Shown here piece by piece: positions 1-11,819 of a stretch of DNA of 64,000 nt. Position numbers and translations under genes: made by a program. Under the pieces are notes generated by a model. The model was not told the origin of the DNA. It saw only the letters and a program-made list of their open reading frames with translations, and did not search any database. The DNA is from Xenopus tropicalis (Eukaryota > Chordata > Amphibia > Anura > Pipidae), in contig NC_030678.2 of NCBI RefSeq assembly GCF_000004195.4, positions 153,551,547-153,615,546 on the forward strand, read 5' to 3'. Within the stretch, counting starts at the first letter, position 1; each line of letters begins with the position of its first letter.

Positions 1-3000
1 CCCAGGCTGAGATATATAACTGTCTCTAGGCTGCAATGGTATCTTCCAGCCTTTGCCCAGGCTGAGATATATAACTGTGTCTAGGCTGCAATGGTATCTT
101 CCAGCCTTTGCCTAAGCTGAGATATGTAACTGTCCCTAGTCTGCAATGGTATCTTCCAGCCTTTGTTCAGGCTGAGATATGTAACTGTCTCTGAGCTGCA
201 ATGGTATCTTCCAGCCTTTGTTCAGGCTGAGATATGTAACTGTCCCTGCACTGCAGTGGTATCTTCCAGCCTTTGCCCAGGCTGAGATATGTAACTGTCC
301 CTAGTCTGCAATGGTATTTTCCAGCCTTTGCCTAGGCTTAGATATGTAACTGTCTCTGAGCTGCAATGGTATCTTCCAGCCTTTGTTCAGGCTGAGATAT
401 GTAACTGTCCCTGCACTGCAATGGTACCTTCCAGCCTTTGTTCAGGCTGAGATATGTAACTGTCCCTGCACTGCAATGGTATCTTCCAGCCTTTGTTCAG
501 GCTGAGATATATAACTGTCTCTAGGCTGCAATGGTATCTTCCAGCCATTGCCCAGGCTGAGATATGTAACTGTCCCTGCACTACAGTGGTATCTTCCAGC
601 CTTTGCCCAGGCTGAGATATGTAACTGTCCCTGCACTGCAATGGTATCTTCCAGCCTTTGTCCAGGCTGAGATATGTAACTGTCTCTAGGTTGCAATGGT
701 ATCTTCCAGCTTTTGCCTAAGCTGAGATATGTAACTGTTCCTGCACTGCAATGGTATCTTCCAGCCTTTGCCTAGGCTGAGATATGTAACTGTCTCTAGG
801 CTGCAATGGTATCTTCCAGCCTTTACCCATGCTGAGATATATAACTGTCTCTAGGCTGCAATGGTATCTTCAAGCCTTTACCCAGGCTGAGATATCTAAC
901 TGTCTCTAGGCTGCAATGGTATCTTCCAGCCTTTGCCTAAGCTGAGATATGTAACTGTCTCTAGGCTGCAATGGTATCTTCCAGCCTTTGCCTAAGCTGA
1001 GATATGTAACTGTCCCTGCACTGCAATGGTATCTTCCAGCCTTTGTTCAGGCTGAGATATGTAACTGTCTCTAGGCTGCAATGGTATCTTCCAGCCTTTG
1101 CCTAAGCTGAGATATGTAACTGTCCCTGCACTGCAATGGTATCTTCCAGCCTTTGCCCAGGCTGAGATATGTAACTGTCCCTAGTCTGCAATGGTATTTT
1201 CCAGCCTTTGCCTAGGCTTAGATATGTAACTGTCTCTGAGCTGCAATGGTATCTTCCAGCCTTTGCTCAGGCTGAGATATGTAACTCTCCCTGCACTGCA
1301 ATGGTACCTTCCAGCCTTTGTTCAGGCTGAGATATGTAACTGTCCCTGCACTGCAATGGTATCTTCCAGCCTTTGTTCAGGCTGAGATATGTAACTGTCC
1401 CTGCACTGCAATGGTATCTTCCAGCCTTTGTTCAGGCTGAGATATATAACTGTCTCTAGGCTGCAATGGTATCTTCCAGCCATTGCCCAGGCTGAGATAT
1501 GTAACTGTCCCTGCACTGCAGTGGTATCTTCCAGCCTTTGCCCAGGCTGAGATATGTAACTGTCCCTGCACTGCAATGGTATCTTCCAGCCTTTGTCCAG
1601 GCTGAGATATGTAACTGTCTCTAGGTTGCAATGGTATCTTCCAGCTTTTGCCTAAGCTGAGATATGTAACTGTTCCTGCACTGCAATGGTATCTTCCAGC
1701 CTTTGCCTAGGCTGAGATATGTAACTGTCCCTGCGCTGCAATGGTATCTTCCAGCCTTTGTTCAGGCTGAGATATGTAACTGTCCCTGCACTGCAGTGGT
1801 ATCTTCCAGCCTTTGCCTAGGCTGAGATATGTAACTGTCCCTGCACTGCAATGGTATCTTTCAGACTTTGTTCAGGCTGAGATATGTAACTGTCTCTAGG
1901 CTGCAATGGTATCTTCCAGCCTTTGCCCAGGCTGAGATAAATAACTGTCCCTGCGCTGCAATGGTATCTTCCAGCCTTTGCCTAGGCTGAGATATGTAAC
2001 TGTCCCTGCGCTGCAATGGTAGCTTCCAGCCTTTGCCCAATCTGAGATATGTAACTGTCTCTAGGCTGCAATGGTATCTTCCAGCCTTTGCCTAGGCTGA
2101 GATATATAACTGTCCCTGCACTGCAATGGTATCTTCCAGCCTTTGTTCAGGCTGAGATATGTAACTGTCTCTAGGCTGCAATGGTATCTTCCAGCCTTTG
2201 CCCAGGCTGAGACATGTAACTGTCTCTAGGCTGCAATGGTATCTTCCAGCCTTTGCCCAGGCTGAGATATGTAACTGTCTCTAGGCTGCAATGGTATCTT
2301 CCAGCCTTTGCCTAGGCTGAGATATATAACTGTCCCTGCACTGCAATGGTATCTTCCAGCCTTTGTTCAGGCTGAGATATGTAACTGTCTCTAGGCTGCA
2401 ATGGTATCTTCCAGCCTTTGCCCAGGCTGAGACATGTAACTGTCTCTAGGCTGCAATGGTATCTTCCAGCCTTTGCCCAGGCTGAGATATGTAACTGTCT
2501 GTAGGCTGCAATGGTATCTTCCAGCCTTTGCCCAGGCTGAGATATGTAACTGTCTCTAGGCTGCAATGGTATCTTCCAGCCTTTGCCCAGGCTGAGATAT
2601 GTAACTGTCTCTAGGCTGCAATGGCATCTTCCAGCCATTGCCCAGGCTGAGATATTTAACTGTCCCTGCACTGCAGTGGTATCTTCCAGCCTTTGCCCAG
2701 GCTGAGATATGTAACTGTCCCTAGTCTGCAATGGTATCTTCCAGCCTTTGCCTAGGCTGAGGTATGTAACTGTCCCTGCACTGCAATGGTATCTTCCAGC
2801 CTTTGCCTAGGCTGAGATATTTAACTGTCCCTGCACTGCAGTGGTATCTTCCAGCCTTTGCCCAGGCTGAGATATATAACTATCTCTAGGCTGCAATGGC
2901 ATCTTCCAGCCTTTTCCCAGGCTTAGATATGTAAGTGTGTCTAGGCTACAATGGTATCTTCCAGCCTTTGCCCAGGCTGAGATATGTAACTGTCCCTGCG

Positions 3001-5430
3001 CTGCAATGGTAACTTCCAGCCTTTGCCCAGTCTGAGATAAATAACTGTCCCTGCGCTGCAATGGTATCTTCCAGCCTTTGCCCAGGCTGAGATATATAAC
3101 TGTGTCTAGGCTGCAATGGTATCTTCCAGCCTTTGCCTAAGCTGAGATATGTAACTGTCTCTAGGCTGCAATGGTATCTTCCAGCCTTTGCCTAAGCTGA
3201 GATATGTAACTGTCCCTGCACTGCAATGGTATCTTCCAGCCTTTGTTCAGGCTGAGATATGTAACTGTCTCTAGGCTGCAATGGTATCTTCCAGCCTTTG
3301 CTTAAGCTGAGATATGTAACTGTCCCTAGTCTGCAATGGTATCTTCCAGCCTTTGTTCAGGCTGAGATATGTAACTGTCCCTGCACTGCAGTGGTATCTT
3401 CCAGCCTTTGCCCAGGCTGAGATATGTAACTGTCCCTAGTCTGCAATGGTATTTTCCAGCCTTTGCCTAGGCTTAGATATGTAACTGTCTCTGAGCTGCA
3501 ATGGTATCTTCCAGCCTTTGTTCAGGCTGAGATATGTAACTGTCCCTGCACTGCAATGGTATCTTCCAGCCTTTGTTCAGGCTGAGATATGTAACTGTCC
3601 CTGCACTGCAATGGTATCTTCCAGCCTTTGTTCAGGCTGAGATATGTAACTGTCCCTGCACTGTAATGGTATTCTCCAGCCTTTGTTGAGGCTGAGATAT
3701 ATAACTGTCTCTAGGCTGCAATGGTATCTTCCAGCCATTGCCCAGGCTGAGATATGTAACTGTCCCTGCACTACAGTGGTATCTTCCAGCCTTTGCCCAG
3801 GCTGAGATATGTAACTGTCCCTGCACTGCAATCGTATCTTCCAGCCTTTGTCCAGGCTGAGATATGTAACCGTCTCTAGGTTGCAATGGTATCTTCCAGC
3901 TTTTGCCTAAGCTGAGATTTGTAACTGTTCCTGCACTGCAATGGTATCTTCCAGCCTTTGCCTAGGCTGAGATATGTAACTGTCCCTGCACTGCAATGGT
4001 ATCTTCCAGCCTTTGTTCAGGCTGCGATATGTAACTGTCCCTGCACTGCAATGGTATCTTCCAGCCTTTGCCCAGGCTGAGATATGTAACTGTCCCTAGT
4101 CTGCAATTGTATTTTCCAGCCTTTGCCTAGGCTTAGATATGTAACTGTCTCTCAGCTGCAATGGTATCTTCCAGCCTTTGTTCAGGCTGGGATATGTAAC
4201 TGTCCCTGCACTGCAATGGTACCTTCCAGCCTTTGTTCAGGCTGAGATATGTAACTGTCCCTGCACTGCAATGGTATCTTCCAGCCTTTGTTCAGGCTGA
4301 GATATGTAACTGTCCCTGCACTGCAATGGTATCTTCCAGCCTTTGTTCAGGCTGAGATATGTAACTGTCTCTAGGCTGCAATGGTATCTTCCAGCCATTG
4401 CCCAGGCTGAGATATGTAACTGTTCCTGCACTGCAATGGTATCTTCCAGCCTTTGCCTAGGCTGAGATATGTAACTGTCCCTGCACTGCAATGGTATCTT
4501 CCAGCCTTTGTTCAGGCTGAGATATGTAACTGTCCCTGCACTGCAGTGGTATCTTCCAGCCTTTGCCTAGGCTGAGATATGTAACTGTCCCTGCACTGCA
4601 ATGGTATCTTCCAGACTTTGTTCAGGCTGAGATATGTAACTGTCTCTAGGCTGCAATGGTATCTTCCAGCCTTTGCCCAGGCTGAGATAAATAACTGTCC
4701 CTGCGCTGCAATGGTATCTTCCAGCCTTTGCCCAGGCTAAGATATGTAACTGTCCCTGCGCTGCAATGGTAACTTCCAGCCTTTGCCCAGTCTGAGATAT
4801 ATAACTGTCCCTGCACTGCAATGGTATCTTCCAGACTTTGTTCAGGCTGAGATATGTAACTGTCTCTAGTCTGCAATGGTATCTTCCAGCCTTTGCCTAG
4901 GCTGAGATATATAACTGTCCCTGCACTGCAATGGTATCTTCCAGCCTTTGTTCAGGCTGAGATATGTAACTGTCTCTAGGCTGCAATGGTATTTTCCAGC
5001 CTTTGCCCAGGCTGAGATATGTAACTGTTTCTAGGCTGCAATGGTTTGTTCCAGCCTTTGCCCAGGCTGAGATATGTAACTGTCTCTAGGCTGCAATGGT
5101 ATCTTCCAGCCTTTGCCCAGGCTGAGATATGTAACTGTCTCTAGGCTGCAATGGTATCTTCCAGCCTTTGCCCAGGCTGAGATATGTAACTGTCTCTAGG
5201 CTGCAATGGTATCTTCCAGCCTTTGCCCAGGCTGAGATATGTAACTGTCTCTAGGCTGCAATGGTATCTTCCAGCCTTTGCCCAGGCTGAGATATGTAAC
5301 TGTCTCTAGGCTGCAATGGCATCTTCCAGCCTTTTCCCAGGCTGAGATATGTAACTGTCTCTAGGCTGCAATGGTATCTTCCAGCCTTTGCCCAGGCTGA
5401 GATATGTAACTGTCTCTAGGCTGCAATGGT
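1..5430. repeat. 55-bp minisatellite, about 98 units, truncated by left edge
   Basis: Head-to-tail copies of a 55-bp unit containing gctgagatatgtaactgt and atggtatcttccagcc. The anchor gctgag at position 6 and again at 5341 is exactly 97 x 55 apart, so there is no net insertion or deletion. Units fall into variant classes (ctctaggctg, ccctgcactg, ccctagtctg, ctctgagctg) that recur in blocks. The last ~430 bp are nearly uniform, suggesting recent homogenisation. Each unit junction can pair CAGCC with GGCTG as a small hairpin. Because 55 is not a multiple of 3, three units read in three frames, which gives repetitive 84-139 codon minus-strand frames that are not genes. The array ends where cagtacaaataaac begins. 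Confidence 0.97.
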
Positions 5431-6460
5431 ACAGTACAAATAAACATAACTATCACAAGAGGAAGCATAAAAAAGTAGCAGGAAATGTAAATTTAGTGAA
5501 CCAAAGTGTAATCGTTGATATTCACTCTTGTACATATACCCAGTTCCTATTGCATCACAATTTACTTGGCACTTTGCATATACCCCCTAAATTGCAAGCT
5601 CTTGGGAACCAGGTCTATTCTATATGTGCTAGTAAGTATTTCTATGATACTGCCTTTATTTTAATACTGAATTTTTCTGTCTAGTTTTAGCCATTAGTAC
5701 ACGTCATGCTTCATTGGAACAATGATGTATGTCATGGTTTTAAATGAATAATGCTTTATTTGACAATGTCTGACCAGTTCATAAAGCATTCAGACTTCTA
5801 AATTAAAACTGACTTATGATCAATAATTCTTTTCCGCATTCTTCTTTGGATTTAACTTAAGCACAGCAGAGTATAAATAATCGGATTTCTGATAAACTGC
5901 ACACCCTGTGAATAGTCATTGTCTGCTGGAAGATGGGCATAAGGCCGATGGCCCATGGGGAGGTTAGTAACCTGCGGGCAACTAATCTTCCTTAAATCAC
6001 CAGTTTTCTGTTTCAGTTTCTGTTAATTATCATCTTGGAATAAAGGCTAAAAAAAAGCAATGGTTGAAGTAGTGAGCATGAGTCTTTTTAATACTGTATA
6101 AGGCTTTTTTAATGTCCTTAACTACACTATTGCCCCTGGCAGGCCTATTTTAATAAATGGGGTATTTTAACCAGCGCCCTATAAAGAGAGAAATTCCCAC
6201 CTTAGCCAAAAAATTTGTTTGGGGTATCCCCCAGGGATGGCAGACCCTTTATGTTAATCAGCTAAAATAACTCAACAGTATAAACATTTTCATTTATTTA
6301 ATCTTTTTTTATTTTCTATTGGAACAAATGTTCCCTAGGGACCATTTTAAAAATCTCCTAAGGTTCTGCTCGTTTGTTTGCCATGTTACTTTCTCACTTG
6401 GTGTAAGAGAATCAGTGCCATTCAAGTATGGCAGTGGTTATCCACTACAACATATATATT
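5431..6460. other. single-copy flank of the minisatellite, no gene seen
   Basis: AT-rich sequence without convincing coding potential. The patch near 5930-6000 (ggttagtaacctgcgggcaa) resembles one near 19780-19850, so an old dispersed repeat is likely. Around 6140-6240 there is a CCTGGCAGG / CCCAGGGATGG pair, possibly MITE debris. Nothing else is recognised. Confidence 0.5.
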
Positions 6461-6462
6461 TG

Positions 6463-6570
6463 CAGTGGCATAACTATAGTGGAAGTAAATTATGCACCCT
6501 CAGGGGCCAGGGGTACAGGGGAGGGCCTGGTTGAAGTGGGCGCTGGGCCCTTCCAAAGGTTTTTATTTGC
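6463..6570 (+). mobile_element. hAT-type MITE fragment (CAGTGGCATAACTA end)
   Basis: Starts with cagtggcataactatag and continues into a G-rich stretch with ggggccaggggta and gggcctgg. The layout matches the fragment at 26936, which starts aggggctgaactacag and then has gtgggcccagg. A CAG start followed by this body is typical of non-autonomous hAT elements. The right end is not seen, so the limit is approximate. Confidence 0.5.
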
Positions 6571-6949
6571 AAGCTCGGCATGGTCTAGGTACACTGCTGG
6601 TCATGCAGCTTTATCCGGTAAATTGTCTACTTGGTTGTGGCACTACTTTTGAAGGCAGGCAGAAAGGCCCCAAGAGTACTACTGAAAATGTTTACAATGA
6701 TGGCTGTGAGTGTTAAACTGCAAAATATTAAGTGTTATTGTAAAAACTCAAATGCATAATGCCATTTTAGGGAGAGGTCTTCCACTGGTTTGGCAACTGT
6801 GGTATACAGCGAAAGTCCCCATAAGGTAAGTCTTATGTTAAATAGAAATTGTAGTGTTATAGAAACATAGAACCCTGGATCCCATAGATGTGTTCAATAA
6901 TGTCTCCTCTTCTATAGTAACAGGTAGCTTGAATGGGCAAAGGGATAAC
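6571..6949. other. unannotated single-copy stretch
   Basis: No domain-bearing frame, RNA gene or clear repeat seen. Confidence 0.4.
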
Positions 6950-6952
6950 TTA

Positions 6953-7361
6953 GGCTGATGCCACACGTGGCGTTTTTACGCTGCATATTTTCTAATTCTC
7001 TCAGCTGCTGAAAAACACACAATATCATCATCCATAGAAATAACTTGAAAAGGCTTGAAGCAAACCACACAAAGCGTAAATACGCTAGATAACGCCTTAG
7101 CATGGAATTTTCAAGCAGTTGCTGAAATACGCCAGTATTTGCACAGCAAGCTATTCCTATGTATACACAAAGGCAGCTGCCAGACCTAGCGGAAATACGC
7201 GGCGTTTTTTACTATTTTGCACTATTAGCACCATGGAAACGGGAATTGCTACGTCACCAGTACTAGGCTGAAAAACGCCATAGTCAGGGGCTGTGTGGCT
7301 TGTGCAGCGTTTTTAGGCTGAGAAAATACGCAGCGTAAAAACGCCAAGTGTGGCATCAGCC
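6953..7361. mobile_element. inverted-repeat MITE with TTA target duplication
   Basis: A left arm starting ggctgatgccacac is mirrored by a right arm ending gtgtggcatcagcc. The match continues inward through gcgtttttacgctgc and gcagcgtaaaaacgc. TTA flanks both sides (6950-6952 and 7362-7364). A 3-bp TTA duplication plus long terminal inverted repeats fits PIF/Harbinger. About 409 bp with no transposase, hence non-autonomous. Further short acgc-containing inverted pieces lie inside. Confidence 0.8.
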
Positions 7362-7364
7362 TTA

Positions 7365-9262
7365 GACAGCTTAGAGAATACTTAAATAGCCTTTTCGCTC
7401 TCATTGGATCAAAAGTAACTGAAAACATAAAGGTCATTAATAATGAACTTCTTTTCTATGGCATGGGAAAGTCTACCCATAAACAACCAAGGATCTTTTG
7501 TGACAAGTTAAATGTCACACTTAAAGTGTCAATTTTCAATTTAGGAGTAGCTTTATGAAAGTGTTTTTATACATGAAGCAGGGTTTTACAAGTAAGCTTA
7601 GACTTGGATTACTGACTATTGAGTGCTATTCTGATACCTGCTGGGAGCTGCTATCTTGCTCCCTTCCCATTGTTCTGCTGATCGGCTGCTGGGAGGGGGG
7701 GGATATCACTCCAACTTGCAGCGCAGCGGTAAAGTGTGACTGAAGTTTATCAGAGCACAGGTCACATGGCTGTCGCACCCTGGAAAATGAAGAATATGGC
7801 TAGCCCCATGTGACATTTCAATGAAATATATAAAAAAAATCTGTTTGCATTTTGAAAAATGGATAGTTCTATTAGCTGATGTGTTTTGAAAAAAAACATG
7901 ACAGTATTCCCCACGTCCCAAGCAGATGCCATACCCATACCTAGTTTACAAAAAATGGGAATATTAACATCCCTTGTAACTCCCATAGTGCTTAGAAAAG
8001 CCATGTAACCTGTGCAAATCTTTTAACATAGTAATTTTTTATTTCACATTGTCCAATCATTTTTCTACAGAATCTACATCTTTAAAGAAAATAGCAGTCA
8101 TCACTTTTACTGAATATCTGTACAGATGCCAATTTGCCTGCCAAGTCCTATTTCTCGAGTAAGGGCACAGCATACATTTTTAGATTGCTCCTAATTTCCT
8201 TTTCATCAGCAGCACATTCAGACAAAAGTGTATTTCCCCATCTTGGGCTTTTTTGTGTTTTGCTTCTTTTTGTTAAAGCTCAGACACTTTCTGATTCTGT
8301 TTCTTCAACAAGCGTCATTAGAATTGTTAGTTTACTTTTCTTTTCAGAGAGAACATTTGGCTTCCTTGGTGCTATTTACAAGTAGACATGACAAAAGCGT
8401 TCTGTCAAATTCAACATTTACAGAGTCTTGGCTTTTAGTAGCTTTAAAACCAATTTGTAAATATTGAGGCAAAATCGTTTCTACTCCCTATTCAGTGGCC
8501 ATAAGTGAGGAAAAGGAAGCCACAGGTCATGGCATGGTGCTTACAGTGCTAGAAAACAGCTGCTTTGATTAAGTTTCGGCTACACTCTCAACACTGAAGA
8601 CAGCTCTCACCTGCAGGTAAATCTGAAAACCTATAGTCTATAAATAATCTATTATATATTATAGTACTTAAAAGGACAGGGATATGGGACCAGTGTAAGT
8701 TTTACTTTGCCTTAGACTGTCTTGGCCAACTATTGGCTACTATGCTTTATCTGTTGTATTACTTGAGCAATTTCAGAAGTTGACAATTGTGTTTAACGTT
8801 CCTGACACCAAGTCTATGAGAAGACCTGTCATGCACCTGCACCTATTTGTAAATGTCTATCCTGCCCTACAAGAGCAGCTAGGCTAGGTGGACAATAATT
8901 ATAATCCTATAATTTAGTGGTATAGCCTTGCATTCACTGTTCTCCTGACATGGAGGTGTGCCTCGGCTAGCTGGAAGATGTAGGCAGATACTGTAAGTCT
9001 CACACTGTCACAGAACAATGTGGGCTCCAGAAACAGAATGTCTAAACGGTAAAGTGGATTAAGGATCTCAGCAATAACTTAACCATAACACTGATAGAAG
9101 ATAAAAAGGGGTTTCCCTTATTAGCACAGCAGATACCTTCTACCGCATACATTTCTAAACATAGTTGGTGCTTCTACTGTATGTCCTCATATACTTTATA
9201 CTCTCCTCTGTTGAGCCCTGGACACTAATCTGACTCTCTGATAACTGTCAAGTAAAGTCTAA
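7365..9262. other. single-copy intergenic or intronic stretch
   Basis: Several short frames of 60-83 codons on both strands lack domain signatures and codon bias. G8 tract at 7695-7702. No RNA gene or transposon ends seen. Confidence 0.4.
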
Positions 9263-9270
9263 CTATACAC

Positions 9271-9899
9271 CAGGGGTGGGCAAACTTTATGGCTCAGGGG
9301 CCACATTGACCTACAGATGGGCCGGGCCAGCGTTACGCCCAGGGCTGCCATAAAAAATCACAGGGTCTCTCAGCTCCCCCCCCAGCATCCTCCAGCTCCA
9401 TTCCCTAGCATCCTGCAGCTCCCCACCCCAGCATCCTCCCCAACATCCTCCAGCTCCACCCCCAGCATCCTCCAGCTCCACCACCAGCATCCTGCAGCTC
9501 CCCCCCCAGCATCCTCCAGCTCCATTCCCCAGCATCCTCCAGCTCCATTCCCCAGCATCCTCCAGCTCCCTCCCAGCATCCTACAGCTCCACCCCAGCAT
9601 CCTCCAGCTCCATTCCCCAGCATCCTCTAGCTCCATTCCCCAGCATCCTCCAGCTCCACCCCCAGCATCCTCCAGCTCCATTCACCAGCTCCCCCCTAGC
9701 GTCTTTCCCAGCATCCTTCATCTCCTCCCCCCAGTGACCTACAGCTTGCTCCCTGCGGCTCTCTCCATCCTCTGGCTGCTTCTGACCCCGGCTCTCCACT
9801 GCATCACATGCACGCCCGGGGCGCAACCAATCAGGGCCTGTCATTCTTTAAAGGGGGTCAGATTAAAAAGGCCAGGGGGTCGAAGTTTGCCCACCCCTA
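9271..9899. mobile_element. non-autonomous hAT element with 8-bp target duplication
   Basis: Left terminal repeat caggggtgggcaaactt at 9271 is mirrored by aagtttgcccacccct near 9884-9899. Flanks are ctatacac (9263-9270) and ccatacac (9900-9907), 7 of 8 identical, the target-duplication length of hAT transposons. The first bases resemble the Charlie/Zaphod group of hAT ends. No transposase is encoded. The interior is occupied by a C-rich minisatellite. Confidence 0.85.
9376..9720. repeat. C-rich minisatellite of about 23 bp inside the hAT element
   Basis: About 14 imperfect copies of agcatcctccagctccattc, with units varying from about 18 to 24 bp. Plus strand strongly C-rich, minus strand G-rich. 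The 208-codon plus-strand frame and several minus-strand frames here are low-complexity products of the repeat (LQLP, GGCWG) and should not be called proteins. Confidence 0.93.
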
Positions 9900-9989
9900 C
9901 CATACACTATAAGACACGCTTGTTTGACAAGGTCGCCAATTGAGTGGATCTTTCCCCCCGATATACCCACCTAAAGTGTGCAATATCCA

Positions 9990-10191
9990 AGTAATCTGAT
10001 CATTTGACCCCCGGGCCAGCATCAGGAATAGGAGCCATAAGAGTGAGGACTGCAACAATAAGCCGATGCCTGAGAATCAAACCAGACCAGATATTGGTCA
10101 TGTAGGCTGGTCATGCGTCCCTTATACATGGGCAGATATGCTGCCAAATTGACACAAATCCGCAACTAAAATCTGCCTGTGTATGGCCACC
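9990..10191 (-). mobile_element. TTAA-flanked MITE fragment (GGTGGCCATACAC end)
   Basis: Right end gtgtatggccacc is followed directly by TTAA at 10192-10195. The same terminal type occurs at 36615 (ggctgccatacatggg after TTAA) and 56422. The left end is degenerate and its position is a guess. Confidence 0.5.
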
Positions 10192-10195
10192 TTAA

Positions 10196-11381
10196 TACTT
10201 GAGTTTATTACCCATAGTCCCTCACTATGCATTACCTCTGCTCAAAGTACAGGTCTGACTATCGCCATCACTTCATTTAACCTTCACTTGCTTCATATGT
10301 AAAAACTGAGACACTTCATTCCTTAAAAAGATGTATGTACTGTGTAAAAAGTCATCTGGTAACATTCCCCTTCATATAATCATTTACTGGGTGTACTGGT
10401 GCGTTACTGGTGAAGCACTGTCTATTTTTCATAAAACTGACATTTTACAGATGTTACTTGGAGTTGCTGAAATGAGTTAAAATCCTGCAAGAACCCATGT
10501 TCTTCTGGGTGGGAATTACTTGGCCATCTAATGTATTCCTATGGGGATATTTAATATAGTGCATTTGCTTTGTATCTATGGATACACTCCATAACCTTCT
10601 GCTCAACGCCTGATATGGCTAAATTCTAATTACAGATGTTGCAGGCACACAAGGGAAATGATACATGTTTCAAAGAGGCTGACAGTGGGAACACTAAATT
10701 AATGATGGAAATTGTAGCTACTCACTGTTAAACCAAGCACTTGATTTTGAAGTTATAGGGATTCAAGGACAGGTCAGTGATTTAATTCTTCATTATGAAT
10801 CATTTGTATTTTGTGACAAATGGACATGTTTGTACGCTTCCGGCTGATGATGCCGTAAAAACTTCATTTTTACCCAGCTGTAAGTTTATCTTTCTGCTAA
10901 CCCCTGGCTAAGAATCCTATTTATTTCCATGGCTGCTGATCGCAATACATATGTATATGGTTGTCAGAGTCGATTCTTGTTGCTCTCCGTCATAAAGTGC
11001 TCATTTGGGGGTTTCTTTCAGTGTATGAAGTACTGGGAGAATTCCCAGGATGCAGCATTCTGTTTGTTTCAGAAGGTCTCTTAGAAAAATCAATCATCAG
11101 CATTCCATTAGTAGAGTCTTTACATCCAAATAGTTCAGCTTTCCACTGATCTACGCGTCTGTGAATGTAATTGTGGAATTCAGATAGTTATTTATGGAGA
11201 CTGAGAAATATTCTCATTTCCCATTGTACAGTTATAAAGCATGATGATGTCCCAGCATGAACAAATATGTTTTCTCTGATGGTCCTTTTAATTCCATAGG
11301 ATTTAGGTTCATGGCACACAGTTTGTTGTAACCATCATGGTCTCCTCAGGAAGAATGCATAGAAGTAATCTTGCCATTAAG
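10196..11381. other. unannotated single-copy stretch
   Basis: No gene, RNA or clear repeat recognised. Short frames only. Confidence 0.4.
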
Positions 11382-11724
11382 AGGTAGCATTACATACAGA
11401 TGTAGCATTACATACAGATGTAGCATTACATGCAGATGTAGCATTACATACAGATGTAGCATTACATGCAGATGTAGCATTACATGCAGATGTAGCATTA
11501 CACACAGATGTAGCATTACACACAGATGTAGCATTACATACAGATGTAGCATTACATGCAGATGTAGCATTACATACAGATGTAGCATTACATGCAGATG
11601 TAGCATTACATACAGAGGTAGCATTACACACAGATGTAGCATTACATACAGATGTAGCATTACATGCAGATGTAGCATTACATACAGAGGTAGCATTACA
11701 CACAGATGTAGCATTACATATAGA
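11382..11724. repeat. 18-bp tandem repeat, about 19 units
   Basis: Near-perfect copies of atgtagcattacatacag with transitions at two positions (cataca, catgca, cacaca variants). Since 18 is divisible by 3, no stop arises in several frames, so both strands read through as six-residue repeats (TYRCSI on plus, MLHLYV and NATSVC on minus). These 118-139 codon frames are artefacts of the period. Confidence 0.97.
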
Positions 11725-11819
11725 TAGGGTGTTATTAATCTGCTGACAATGAACATCCTGTAGTAAACAGCTCAAGCTTTCAAATCTTACTAGCAAATAA
11801 GTGTCACATTAAACACAAT

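Noticed and set aside
1..5430. CRISPR-like array
   Set aside because: Units are contiguous and homologous throughout, with no unique spacers, and the context is vertebrate.
387..5684. Repetitive minus-strand frames of 76-139 codons, and a 98-codon plus-strand frame at the array edge
   Set aside because: They follow the 55-bp minisatellite in three phases and have no independent coding signature.
9311..9943. 208-codon Pro/Ser/Leu-rich frame and Gly/Cys/Trp-rich minus frames
   Set aside because: Low-complexity translation of the C-rich minisatellite within a hAT element.
11346..11796. Repeat proteins with six-residue periods on both strands
   Set aside because: Consequence of an 18-bp period; open on both strands at once.
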